Shown: positions 9,653-19,659, numbered from the stretch's first letter. The stretch: DNA of 64,000 nt from Sorex araneus (GCF_027595985.1 NC_073313.1:82190494-82254493), one strand, 5' to 3'. Translations and numbers: made by a program. Notes: a model not told the origin generated them from the sequence alone.

Positions 9653-9825
9653 TTTCTTTTTTTTTTTGCTTTTTGGGTCACACCTGACGATGCACAGGGG
9701 TTACTCCTGGCTCTGCACTCAGGAATTACCCCTGGTGGTGCTTGGTGGACCATATGGGACGCTGGGAATTGAACTCGGGTCGTGCAAAGCAAACGCCCTA
9801 CCCGCTGTGCTATCACTCATGCTCC
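9653..9825 (-). mobile_element. Young short-type SINE with 14-bp target duplication
   Basis: AGGAATACTTTTCT occurs at 9639-9652 and again at 9826-9839. The body is near consensus, with a small deletion beside the B box (GGTCGTGCAAAGC). Confidence 0.95.
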
Positions 9826-9850
9826 AGGAATACTTTTCTAATACTGAGTC

Positions 9851-10020
9851 TTTTTTGTTTGTTTTTGAGCCACATCCAGCAGTACTCAGGACTTCCTCCT
9901 GGCTCTGTGCTCAGGGATCAGTCCTGACAGGGCCTGAGCGACCATATATAATGCTGAGGATTGAATGAATGTGGGTCAGCCATTTGCGAGGCAACTGCCT
10001 TGCCTGTAATACTACATCTT
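9851..10020 (-). mobile_element. Older short-type SINE
   Basis: GAGCCACATCCAGCAGTACT and GTGCTCAGGGATCAGTCC are clear. The head end is degraded after GAGGCAACTGCC. Confidence 0.75.
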
Positions 10021-10042
10021 TAAAATTTATATTTAGTTTGTG

Positions 10043-10194
10043 AATTGGGGGGCCACACCCAACCCTATGCTCAGGACCCACTCCTGGCAGTGCCTGGGGG
10101 GTGTCATATGGTCAGATGTGGTGGTGGGGATTGAGGTGAATTGAGCTGCATGCAGGGCCTGTGTCTTCACCCATATATTATCTCTCTGACCCTA
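10043..10194 (-). mobile_element. Older short-type SINE
   Basis: GGGCCACACCCAACCC, ACTCCTGGCAGTGCCTGGGG and ATTATCTCTCTGACCC are in order. The B box has been lost to a rearranged GTGGTGGGG stretch. Confidence 0.65.
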
Positions 10195-10447
10195 CTGAGG
10201 ACGTTTGATTGGCAGTTATTGTAGGTAACATCATGCATGCCTTCAGGATTCAGTTCCCTTTTCTCCACTTGAAATCGATGATTTTGCAGGGAGCGTGTGA
10301 TCTTCTATTGGAATCATCAGTTTGAATCTTCGTATGACATGAGAAGCGGGTCTCATGGGACCACAGGTTCTGATCGTATAGAGATGGACTCAAGTAGTAC
10401 AGAAACTCCTCTTGGACATGATCATGAGTGGACTTGGGGCAACATGA

Positions 10448-10633
10448 GGGGCAGAGCAATAGTAAAGCAAGTAGGAAGCTTACCTTGCATGTGACCAACC
10501 CCAGTTCAATTCCCAGCATTCTATATGGTCAGTTGAGCACTGCCAGGTGTGATCTCTGAGCACAGAAATAGAAGTAAGTCCCAAGCACTGCCGGCTGTTG
10601 CCCAAAAACAAACAAACAAAAAAAAAAAAGAAA
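10448..10633 (+). mobile_element. Short-type SINE, full length
   Basis: It has head GGGCAGAGCAATAGTA, B box CCAGTTCAATTCCCAGCATT, body GAGCACTGCCAGGTGTGATC and a CAAACAAACAAAAA tail. Confidence 0.85.
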
Positions 10634-11012
10634 GGAAGAAAAGTTCTGGCTTAATGCAGCTCAATCTGTTTCTTTTATACAAATAGGACATGTTTGCTTC
10701 GGCATAATTACTGTTTTCCTTTGTTGCTGCATTCATATTGGGTTGAATGCAATTTCGTGATTAGCTGGAGACTAGATGAGGAATGCAAAAGGAAATTTTT
10801 TGGTTGTCTCAACATGGGAAATACCATTAAGTGGAAATGAACATTAGCTCCCTAGTAATATGAACTGTATTGACATGGAGGTCATGCCCATGTACCAAAT
10901 GCATTTGAGCTTCATGAAAAGAGCAAGTATGTTTTCTCTGAAGCTGGTCCTATACTCGAGCCTTTATGTTCTTTCATTTAAACTGTGCTATCAGAATTAT
11001 TCTTCATCCCCA

Positions 11013-11204
11013 ATTTATTTATTTATTTATTTATTTATTGCTTTTTGGGTCATTCCCGGCGATGCTCAGGGGTTACTCCTGGCTCTTCACTCAGAAATTA
11101 TAACTAACTTGTGCTTGGGGGACCATATGGGATGCTGGGAATCAAACCCAAGTCAGCTGTGTGCAAAGCAAAGCCCTACCTGCTGTGCTATTGCTCCAGA
11201 CCCC
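11013..11204 (-). mobile_element. Young short-type SINE with (ATTT)n tail
   Basis: The inverted tail is about seven ATTT units. CCCAATTTATTT flanks both ends (11009-11020 and 11209-11220), so part of the tail resembles the target. Confidence 0.92.
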
Positions 11205-11220
11205 AAATCCCAATTTATTT

Positions 11221-11418
11221 TAATTTTTGTTTTGTTGTTTTGGGGGTCTTGGGGGAGCTTTGGACCACAGCTGGTGGTGCTCAGGGGTTACTCCTGGCTC
11301 TGCACTCAGGAATTGCTCCTCATGGTGCTCAGGGGACCCTATGGGATACTGGGGATTGAACCCGGGTCAGCTGCAAGCAAGGCAAGCACCTTACCCGCTG
11401 TACTACCTCCGTGGACCC
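11221..11418 (-). mobile_element. Short-type SINE
   Basis: GGACCACAGCTGGTGGTGCT through GGATTGAACCCGGGTCAGC to the head. The tail side carries an extra TTTTGGGGGTC run. Confidence 0.85.
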
Positions 11419-11424
11419 ATTACT

Positions 11425-11596
11425 TTTTGTGTTTGGGGACCACACCTGGAGGTGCTCAGGGCTGACACCTGGATTTGCATTCAGGGATCACTCCTGGAAC
11501 TATATGGTCAAGGAACCATATAGGATGTTGGAATAAAATATGGGTCATTAGTGTGCAAGGCAAGCACCTTACCTGCTCTACTAGTGCTCCTGCCCC
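11425..11596 (-). mobile_element. Older short-type SINE
   Basis: GGACCACACCTGGAGGTGCT and TGCTCTACTAGTGCTCCTGCCCC bound it. A mid-body ATATGGTCAAGGAACC insertion disturbs the usual GGGGACCATATGG. Confidence 0.78.
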
Positions 11597-11700
11597 TTTG
11601 TCCTCATTTTATTAGGAAAGGGTAGTCGAGGAACTATGAAATACACTGATGGTTTTAGAGCTAGTGTGTGGTAGAGGAGGGATTTGAAACGTGGACTGTG

Positions 11701-11835
11701 GGGATGGGTTGGGAAGTAGGGGCCACACTTGGCAGTACTCAGGGATTACTCCTAGCCCTGTATCCCTGCTTCACTCCTGGAGGTACTCACAGGATCATAT
11801 GTGACACCAGAGTTTGAACCCAGGTGTCCTATAGA
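11701..11835 (-). mobile_element. Older short-type SINE, head missing
   Basis: GGGGCCACACTTGGCAGTAC through GAGTTTGAACCCAGG. The head is replaced by the start of the 105-bp tandem duplication. Confidence 0.7.
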
Positions 11836-12030
11836 CAAATCATATTTTGATATGATTTGATAGAGATTTGATAGAGAGACAGCCTGTTGAGCTGTCTCTC
11901 TATCCTTTTTTGTTTATTTTGGGCCCAGGTGTCCTATAGGCAAATCATGTTTTGATATGATTTGATAGAGATTTGATAGAGAGACAGCCTGTTGAGCTGT
12001 CTCTCTATCCTTTTTTGTTTATTTTGGGCC
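11822..12030 (+). repeat. 105-bp tandem duplication, two copies, each with a 14-bp hairpin
   Basis: Copy 1 is 11822-11926 and copy 2 is 11927-12030. I count two differences (A/G at both). Each contains arms GATAGAGAGACAGC and GCTGTCTCTCTATC around a 7-base loop CTGTTGA. The unit joins a SINE head-like end to the tail of the next SINE. Confidence 0.93.
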
Positions 12031-12177
12031 ACACCTGGCAGTGCTCAGGGTTTACTCCTGGTTCTGTGCTCATCGATTACTCTGGTGGGCCTTGGGGGAC
12101 CTTAGGAGGTTCCTGGGATCAAACCTAAGTAGGTTGCATGCAAGGTTGTCTGCTCCCTCTACTATCTTTTTGACCCC
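12031..12177 (-). mobile_element. Older short-type SINE
   Basis: It begins at CACACCTGGCAGTGCTCAGG, and its T-rich tail is inside the second duplication copy. It ends at ATCTTTTTGACCCC. Confidence 0.78.
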
Positions 12178-12187
12178 ATCAAATATG

Positions 12188-12360
12188 TTTTTTTTTTCTT
12201 TTTGGGTCACACCCAGCAATGCACAGGGGTTACTCCTGGCTCCTGCACTCAGGAATTACTCCCAGCGGTGCTCGGGGGACCATATGGGATGCTGGGAATT
12301 GCACCTAGGTTGGCCGCTTGCAAGCAAATGCCCTACCCGCTGTGCTATTACTCCAGCCCC
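12188..12360 (-). mobile_element. Young short-type SINE, first of a same-site pair
   Basis: TCAAATATG precedes it (12179-12187) and follows it (12361-12369). It carries the variant ACTCCCAGCGGTGC where most copies have ACTCCTGGCGGTGC. Confidence 0.95.
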
Positions 12361-12369
12361 TCAAATATG

Positions 12370-12546
12370 TTTTTTTTCTTTTTTGGGTCACACCCGGCGA
12401 TGTACAGGTTTATTCCTAGCTTATGCACTCATGAATTACTCCCAGCGATGCTCAGGGGACCATATGGGATGCTGGGAATCGAACCCGGGTCGGCCGTGTG
12501 CAAGGCAAGGCAAATGCCTTACCTGCTGTGCTATTGCTCCAGCCCC
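12370..12546 (-). mobile_element. Young short-type SINE, second of a same-site pair
   Basis: TCAAATATG lies at 12361-12369 and TCAAATATA at 12547-12555. It shares the ACTCCCAGCG variant with its neighbour but differs at many sites, and has an extra GGCAA in the head (GCAAGGCAAGGCAAATGCC). Confidence 0.95.
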
Positions 12547-12556
12547 TCAAATATAT

Positions 12557-12750
12557 TTTTTGTTTGTTTGTGGACCATACCTGGTAGCGCTCAGAGTTTA
12601 CTCCTGGTTTTGTGTTCAGGGCTCACTCCTATAGTGGTTCAGGAAACCATATGCTGTGCGGCCGGGATACTCTCGGTTAGCTTGCTGGGCTCTTCGAGAG
12701 GGACGGAGGAATCGAACCTGGGTTACCCACTGTGCTATCGTTCCAGTCCT
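12557..12750 (-). mobile_element. Chimeric SINE: short-type body joined to long-type head half
   Basis: The left part is short-type (GGACCATACCTGGTAGCGCT, AACCATATG). From about 12651 it switches to long-type sequence (GGGATACTCTCGG, GAGAGGGACGGAGGAATCGA) and ends GCTATCGTTCCAG. Confidence 0.85.
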
Positions 12751-12832
12751 ATAGTAACTTAATGCAATATATGCCCAACAAGTATATGTGTGTGGTGACA
12801 GTCAAATTTAAAAAAATGCTGGCAGTGGAGTA

Positions 12833-13001
12833 TTTGGGAGGTTGGGCCACACCCAGTAGTGCCCAGGGCTTCCTGCTGATTCTGTGCTCAGGGTTCATTC
12901 TTGGTGGTGCTCAGGGAAACCCTGTGTGGTGATAGGATTGAAGCTGGAGTTGGCTGCATGCAAGGTCAGCAAGCAGTTAACTTGTGTACTTTCTGCCCCC
13001 C
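12833..13001 (-). mobile_element. Older short-type SINE
   Basis: GGGCCACACCCAGTAGTGCC and TTGGCTGCATGCAAGGTCAG are clear. The inverted B box is eroded (GGATTGAAGCTGG). Confidence 0.75.
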
Positions 13002-13054
13002 AATAATTTTAATTCCCTACATTACCTTTTATTTTTGCAATGATTTAAGCTGGG

Positions 13055-14660
13055 GTGCTCAGTGTGGGGGGGCATCCACTTTAGGTGCGGTGCTCACCCT
13101 CTCATCCTCAGTGCTCACTGAAGTTTGTGCTTTTTCTGGTGGAATTTGCACACATGCTCTCCAGAGACTGCACTCAGAGTTCAGGTAACCAAGTTAGAAT
13201 CATGGTCGCCAGGGGTTAGATTTCTTCTTGTGGTGCTGATAACAGCCATCTGATCATGCAGGTGGAAGTGGATAATGGCACCAGATGTCATGGCTGTAGT
13301 AGAGCTGCCGGGCTCAAACTGCAAAGTTTGGTACATGTGGGCCACTGGGCATTAGAACTCATGACCGATCGCTTGCAAAGCAGTCCCTTTCATTCCCTGA
13401 GCTCTTCTTCTGCACCCAACATAAACAATTCTGTTCCGTTCTCTGCCAGGACACCAGTGCTATCATGGGATTATGCTGCTTTGATGATGAATTGTCATCT
13501 CATGGTCTGTTGCTCTCCTGCTTTTCTGGCTCTAAACACTCTGAAGTGAAATAAATTCTGAGTAAATCTCCATGATATGTTGGGATAACTTGGAGAGAGT
13601 TTTTTCATTCTTTTGGATAAGTATTTGTCTTTACCACTTTATTAATAACTGAGTGCTCTAGGATTTGTTCGGAACGATTCAGTAGGGTGTTTCTTTGCTC
13701 AGAGATATCTTTTAAGGTAGACGCACTTGACTTTTGTGATGAGGCAATTGAGAGAAAATTTGGAAGAGCAATGTAAACATATTAGATTCTGCATATAGAG
13801 CTGTTCATTCGGTACACATCCGTTCCCTTTGAAAAAAAAAATGAAATCTTAAGCTGACTCTCTTTACCAAGCAGAATATTCTACACAGGCTTTTAAGGCT
13901 ATCAGAATATTTTATCCAAATAGACACACTAAAATACAAACAGGTAAGAACTGGCATTTTCAATTCCACTTGGTTAAACATCTGTTGCTTACTCTAGAGA
14001 ACATGAAAAGTGCAGAACATTCATGAAGCGATCCCATCCTGGAGGTAATTTGAAATATTATATTTAAGTTCTGATTCATTGAATTCAGCAATCTGGTGGC
14101 AGAGGGAAAAAAATCAAAGCGATCTATCAGCCAGGTATTCAGCTTTTGAAAAGGAAACTTGAACAAATGTTAGAAATTAAGAAAGGGGGAGTTGAATGGA
14201 GGAGTTTAAAAAAAGTCACCAACTTATGTAAAAACATCTTATTGGAAGCCCAGATAAATGTGTGCCAGACATCAAAAAGACCAGCTGCTTGGGGGAAGAA
14301 AAAAAAAAGAAACCCAGCATGACTAACTGGTAGAGTGAAAGAGGCTCCACTCCAGGGGGAAAGGCATCTTTTACAAAATGGAGAGTGTATGGCAGAAGAG
14401 GGGAGTCTCCAAGATATGGCAGGGCAGGGACCAATTAGAAATGCAGGAAGCCTGAACAACTTGGCATGTACCCTGCAAGGTAGCTGCACGAAAACCCATG
14501 TGATCATGCGGAAAGGATAGGTAACCTATCAGGAAAAGCCGGATGGCTTCTTAAAGAGGAAACTGATTAAGATGATCCTAGCATATACTGTTGGTGGCTT
14601 AACTTGATTGTGGCTTAAGTAAATTGCTGCAGTGGCATCTATGTGTTAAACCTTACAGAA
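13055..14660. other. Unique intronic stretch
   Basis: Two degraded GTGCTCA-like segments at about 13060-13180 and 13200-13420 may be very old SINE remnants. From 13430 to 14660 I see nothing repeated. Confidence 0.4.
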
Positions 14661-14662
14661 TT

Positions 14663-14981
14663 CTTTTTTTTGGGAGGGGGTCGGTTTGGACACACCCAGT
14701 TAGTACCCAGAGGACCATATGCAGTGCCAGGGAGTGAACTAGCTCTGCTACATGCAAGACAGATGTCCTCCCTTCTTTTTTTTTTTTGCTTTTTTTGGGT
14801 CCTACTTGGCAATGCACAGGGGTTACTCCTGGGTCTACACTCAGGAATTACCTTGGCGGTGCTCAGGGGACCATATGGGATGCTGGAAATCAAACCTGGG
14901 TCGGCTGCATACAAGGCAAATGCCCTACCCACTGTGCTATTGCTCCAGCCCCTGTCCTCCCTTCTATACTATCTCTCCGGC
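14663..14981 (-). mobile_element. Old short-type SINE split by a younger insertion
   Basis: The left part is 14663-14776 and the right part resumes at 14953 with the duplicated target, ending CTATCTCTCCGGC. Confidence 0.8.
14777..14952 (-). mobile_element. Young short-type SINE nested in an older one
   Basis: A perfect 13-bp duplication TGTCCTCCCTTCT sits at 14764-14776 and 14953-14965. Full length with a T-rich tail. Confidence 0.96.
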
Positions 14982-15047
14982 TTGCGAACTTTCCAGAATT
15001 CTTGAGAGAGAAGTAAGTGGTCCTCGAGGAACAAGCAAGAATTATGT

Positions 15048-15140
15048 GGGGCCTAGAAGATGGATCAGAGTGTTGGTGTGCATACTTTTCATGTGGGTGC
15101 CCAGGTTTTGATTCCTGGCACCACATGATCCCCTAAGCCA
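15048..15140 (+). mobile_element. Degraded short-type SINE, head half only
   Basis: GGGGCCTAGAAGATGGATCAG, then CCCAGGTTTTGATTCCTGGCAC, resemble head and B box. The body is not recognisable. Confidence 0.4.
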
Positions 15141-15280
15141 TAAATAGAAATTGATTGGTGAACAGTCACCACCCCTGCCCCACCAACAAAAATTATGCAA
15201 TGGAGTTCTAAGACAAAGAATGTGCAGAAAGAGCGTTTACTTTGGTGAGAATGTTGGCTTATCTCATTTATTTTATTCTT

Positions 15281-15460
15281 TTCTGTGTAGGTGGGGTATT
15301 GACCCAGCAGTGCTTGTGGGCCACTCTTGGGTGTGTGCTCAGGAGCCACGGCTGACGGGTGCTTGGTGGACCCTGTGGGGTGTTGGGGCTCTAACCAGTG
15401 CGGTGGCTGCAGCTGCATGCTAGGCAAGAGCCTTAACCTTTGTACTCTCTCTCCAGTCCC
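15281..15460 (-). mobile_element. Older short-type SINE
   Basis: CCCAGCAGTGCTTGTGGGCC and CTCTCTCTCCAGTCCC bound a GC-rich, diverged copy with a short deletion at the B box. Confidence 0.72.
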
Positions 15461-15610
15461 TTTCATTTATTTTTTATGGGGGCGTAATGACTGCACAGTG
15501 TTTTATTTGCTGCAGATGTACCGCATAGTGATTTGACATTTGCAAAATGATCACTGAACATCTTTTGAATTTTATTTTCTTGGAAATTTTGTATACAACC
15601 TTTCAGTATG

Positions 15611-15771
15611 TAATTTGGCCACACCTGATGGGCTTCAGGCTCTACTCCAGTTCTGTACTTGGGGATTGCTCCTGGTGGTACTTGGGGGACCAAATATGGT
15701 GCCAAATTGAATCTAGACCTCCAATGTGCAAATCAGGTGTTCAGACTCTTGAGCCACCCCCCTCTGGCCCC
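15611..15771 (-). mobile_element. Older short-type SINE
   Basis: TTGGCCACACCTGATGGGCT, GGGGGACCAAATATGGTGCC and CCTCTGGCCCC are in order. Confidence 0.72.
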
Positions 15772-15777
15772 TCTAAA

Positions 15778-15961
15778 TTTATTATTATTATTATTATTTG
15801 CTTTTTGGGTCACACCCGGTGATGCACAGGGTTTACTCCTGGCTCTGCACTCAGGAGCACCCTGGCGGTGCTCAGGGGACCATATGGGATGCTGGGAATC
15901 GAACCCGGGGTGGCTGCATGCAAGGCAAATTCCCTACCCGCTGTGCTATTGCTCCAGCCTC
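15778..15961 (-). mobile_element. Young short-type SINE with (ATT)n tail
   Basis: Six or so ATT units lead into TTTGCTTTTTGGGTCACACC. The B box is a perfect GAATCGAACCC, and the mid-body lacks the AATTACT segment. Confidence 0.92.
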
Positions 15962-15984
15962 TCCATAATTTTTTTCACTGAGTT

Positions 15985-16039
<55 letters not shown>

Positions 16040-16216
16040 TCTATCTTTTTTGGGGGAGGGGGTCACACCTGGAGATGCACAGGGGTTATTCCTGGCTCTG
16101 TACTCGGAAATTACTCCTGGCGGTGGTGCTCAGTGAACCATAAGGGATGCTGGGAATCGAACTTGGTTGGCAAGGCAAATGCCCTACCCACTGTTCTATT
16201 GCTCCAGACCCCCCCC
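15985..16216 (-). mobile_element. Young short-type SINE with long (ATTT)n tail
   Basis: About 14 ATTT units (15985-16041) form the tail. The body has a GGT triplet expansion (GGCGGTGGTGCTC), and a short deletion removes part of the head after GAACTTGG. Confidence 0.92.
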
Positions 16217-16598
16217 ATAAAATTTTTAAAAAAGATTTTTTCTATTTGCTTCCCCCTTTCCCTTTGCTTTTTGTGACTTGTTGCAGAGAGGAGGGCTGAT
16301 GCACCCACCAGGTTGTGCATATTCAGCCATAAAACTTGCCTGGGCTTTAGCGTGGAGTTCATACTTCTTTGATGGAGGTTTGCATCCCTGACTTCAGTGC
16401 TTACCCATATTGAAATGTGTTACTTGCTGGAGATCTTACACTAGATATTTCAGTTCCTGAGGTCTTAGACAGCAAAGCCACTGGACTCCATTTGGCACGA
16501 ATGGGTGGCACTGGGGATCCAGCTCAAAGACTTCTGTTCCCAAGGCTGGGTCTTATAACCACTAAGCTATCTGGGCCCCTGGGCCATGTTTAAAATTA
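16217..16598. other. Unique intronic stretch
   Basis: Nothing recognised. A weak GGGGATCCAGCTCAAAG / AAGCTATCTGGGCCCC pair near 16510-16580 may be a very old SINE fragment. Confidence 0.35.
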
Positions 16599-16612
16599 GT
16601 TACAATATTATT

Positions 16613-16800
16613 ATTATTATTTCTTTTGGCTTGGGGGCCGTACCTGTCTGTGCTCAGGGCTTACTCCTGGCTCTGTGCTCAGGGCTTATTCCTGGCAGGG
16701 TTTGGGGCATGATATGGAGTGCTGAGATTCGAACCTGAGAACCTGGGTTGGCTATGCGCTAGATAAGAACCCTACCACACTGTACTGTCTCTCTAGCCCC
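16613..16800 (-). mobile_element. Older short-type SINE, left half of a dimer
   Basis: It has an (ATT)n tail, GTGCTCAGGGCTTACTCCTG, an internal repeat GAACCTGAGAACCTGGG at the B box, and end CTCTCTAGCCCC. The flanking duplication encloses this copy and the next together. Confidence 0.83.
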
Positions 16801-16978
16801 TTAGAGTTTTTTTGGGGGGTTGGGCCACACCTCGCTGTGCTCAGGGATTATTTCTGATTCTGTGCTCAGTTTGTACCCCTGGGAGGGCTTGGGGGACCTA
16901 TGGGACCCTGGGGATTGAACCCAGGTGGATCGTATGCAAGGCAAGTGTTTTAACTGCTGGACTATTAGCTCCAGCCAG
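16801..16978 (-). mobile_element. Older short-type SINE, right half of a dimer
   Basis: GGGCCACACCTCGCTGTGCT through GGATTGAACCCAGGTGGATC to TATTAGCTCCAGCC. It is followed by GTTACACTATTATT, matching GTTACAATATTATT left of the partner. Confidence 0.83.
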
Positions 16979-17167
16979 GTTACACTATTATTGACAATAG
17001 TTCCCATACAGTATCTTGTCATCCGTAGGATAATCTCAACCATCTAGATTGAGTCCAGAATGGAACATTTGAACCTCGTCATCTCCATTTGTTTCTGCAA
17101 GTTGAGAGGAGAATGACAACACACATTGTCCTAGAAGGAGTAGATTACATGGAGAGGACAAGTTCTT

Positions 17168-17294
17168 TTCATTTTAAGGATTTTATTATTGAATCACTGT
17201 GAGATAGATCCTTAAAAAGCTGTCCATGGTAAGGTTTCAGTCATACAGTATTCCAACACCCATTCCTCCACCAATGTACGTTTCCCAGCACCAG
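17168..17294 (-). mobile_element. Extremely 5'-truncated L1 (3' end only) with 18-bp target duplication
   Basis: Read on the minus strand it gives the L1 3'-terminal sequence of this genome (GGTGGAGGAATGGGTGTTGG ... CTCACAGTGATTCAATAA). TGGAGAGGACAAGTTCTT (17150-17167) and its copy with one mismatch (17295-17312) flank it. Confidence 0.8.
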
Positions 17295-17571
17295 TGGAGA
17301 GGACAATTTCTTGGGGGAACAGAAGCAATTGTAACATTGCTCTGTGATAAATGCATTGTCTGATACTTTTGGTGAGGTTCTTCTTGGTATGAAAATGGAG
17401 TGGTAGAATATTAGGGTGTTGAACTAGCTTTTTGATTCTCACCACAAGGGGGTCTGCACTAGAACCTGGAGGGCTTTTAAATTTTACTAATGCCTGGGCA
17501 CCAGTCCAGAGCAGTTAAGTCATCATTTCTGGCATTGAATGAATTCATGGTAATTCTTTCTAGAGTGCTCT

Positions 17572-17712
17572 CCAGGGTTAGAGTGATAGTACAGAGAGGA
17601 AGGCACTTGCCTTGCATACAGCTGACCCGGATTTGATCCCTGGCACTGCAGAGAGTCCTGATCCCTGCCAGGAGTGGTCTGTGAGCACATACTAGTGTGG
17701 TGTCAAAATGAC
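17572..17712 (+). mobile_element. Older short-type SINE
   Basis: GGGTTAGAGTGATAGTACAG, CTGACCCGGATTTGATCCC and CCAGGAGTGGTCTGTGAGC are in order. The tail is short. Confidence 0.75.
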
Positions 17713-17714
17713 AA

Positions 17715-18960
17715 AAGAAAATGACAAAGCTGTCCAGTGTTTCTAATGAGTAGCCATAGTTGAGCGCCTGGACCTGGACCCATGATCTTCAACCACAGGT
17801 CCATGGACTGGTTGCTGGCCTGCAGGTGTGCAAAAGGTGAAAAGAACTGGTCTCCCACCTTGGTCCCAACTACCGGTCTGTGTACTGGAATGCAGGACGT
17901 GTGCTGGTCTGCAGGTTGTTGTTCTAGATGGTCTCGGAGGTCTTTGTCATCTCCGAGGTTCTAGGATTCTAAATCTTCCATCAAAATGCATTGCAGTGTT
18001 GCTATCTCAGAAGAGAATTTCATGGATACTCTGCTCATTTCACCTGTAGACCCCTTGGATTTAGAAGATGGCCTTATCAGACTGGGAACAATTGAATTTT
18101 TTAATCACGGTGCAAGCACAAGCCACCACCAGCGATGCTTTGCTAAGTCTGAGACATTGAGAGTACTTTGAGAGATTTAGAAAGAGATCCAGCATCGCTG
18201 CCATGCATTGATTAAGTGTCAGTGGACTCCGTGATACTTCTTCCCTTTCTCTTTATTGGTAAAATAAGAAAAAAATCTCTTTATCCCCTGCTTTAATGTC
18301 CTTTTTGCCATGTGTTTATTCTTCTCAAGTATCTTATCGAGAAATAGAAGTACAGTAAATCCCTGGGCTTCTGGCCTGCCCAGCCATCCAGAACACAGCT
18401 GGGAATGTAGAAGTAAGCAGAGAAACAAAATGATGGAAACAGCTGTCATACAAGGGCGGACATTCTGCTTGGAGCAAAGACCTTGAGAGTCATATCACCA
18501 GCCATCATGGATCGAATCCCCCGCTCCCCGGCGGAGGATAGTAGGTGCTGGGGTGTTCGAGGTGTAAACAGGAGTTAAGCTTTGGAGGTGCCTCCATTCC
18601 ATTTGGGAGATAGTGTTTCCTTTTGGGGGTGGTAGGGTGGTTGTTGGTGCAGCTGCTGGGCCTTGAACCTAGAGTCTCTTGCATGAAAAATCCATGGTTT
18701 GGCCCCTGAGCTGCATTCCTGGCCCTGATAGGGCTCAAGCTAGAGTAGAGATAAAAAGGTTCAGGTTATCTGTCTTCCCAGTTCGTGGTGGATGCGAAGG
18801 AGTGGTGCCGGGCTGATGGAGGAGTGAAGGGTCCTGATGCAGAGAGGGTTGGAGGGGAAGACAAAACTCGGTATGGGGGGAAATGTGGGATGATGGTACA
18901 AAGCAGCAGGTGTGTGTGTCTGTGTGTGTTTGTTTTGTGTTGAGACTAGCTGTTGAACAG
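17715..18960. other. Unique intronic stretch with weak repeat traces
   Basis: At 17780-17950 a CAGGTCCATGGACTGG / CTGGTCTGCAGG sequence looks like an old repeat I cannot name. The part 18585-18725 may be a degraded minus-strand SINE (CCTTGAACCTAGAGTCTC). The rest is unique. Confidence 0.35.
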
Positions 18961-18977
18961 ACCTTGGGCGTTTTTAT

Positions 18978-19140
18978 TGATTTGATTTTATTGGACCACA
19001 CCTGGTAGTGCTCTGGGGTTACTCCTGTCACTGTGCTCAGGGACACTCCTGGCAGAACTCAGGGGACAGGGTCCTGAGGATCGAACTAAGGTTGGCCATG
19101 TGCAAGGCAAGCACCTTTTTGCACTGTACTATCTCTTTGG
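18978..19140 (-). mobile_element. Older short-type SINE with target duplication
   Basis: ACCTTGGGCGTTTTTATT before it corresponds to CCCTGGGTGTTTTAAATT after it (a few mismatches). The body reads GGACCACACCTGGTAGTGCT. Confidence 0.8.
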
Positions 19141-19162
19141 CCCTGGGTGTTTTAAATTTTTA

Positions 19163-19414
19163 TTTCTATCACTGTCACTGTCATCCCATTGCTCATCGAT
19201 TTGTTCGAGCGGGCACCAGTAACATCTCTCATTGAGATATTTATTGTTACTGTTTTTGGCATATCGAATATACCACAGGTAGCTTGCCAGGCTCTGCCAT
19301 GTGGGCGCGATACTCTCGGTAGCTTGCCGGGCTCTCCGAGAGGGGTGGAGGAATCGAACACAGGTCGGCCGCATGAAAGGCGAACGCCCTACCACTGTGC
19401 TATCGCTCCAGCCC
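19163..19414 (-). mobile_element. Long-type SINE, near full length
   Basis: It starts with ATCACTGTCACTGTCATCCC, then CGAGCGGGCACCAGTAAC, GATACTCTCGGTAGCTTGCC and head GTGCTATCGCTCCAGCCC. Confidence 0.9.
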
Positions 19415-19659
19415 TACCTTGCTTAATTAAAAGCTTCAGCATTTTTGCATGCCAAGATAGAACCCTGGGTTTTCATATATGTTAAGCTTGTGCTCTGTCA
19501 TCGGGCTCCAGAGAACAGTAGGCTGGAACATGCTGATCTTGCCAGTTGGAGACATTTTTCTGGGTGTGCTGGATGTTCTGGAACCCTTGGCATTACTGTT
19601 TCAGGTAGTATTAAGTAATTGTGTCAGCTGAAAACAATGAGATCTAAGCTGCAAGCACT

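Noticed and set aside
10860-12762. Open frames of 80 to 201 codons with recurring segments such as GYSWLCTQE or WDAGNRT
   Set aside because: They are translations of SINE copies. The same peptide snippets recur wherever the family occurs.
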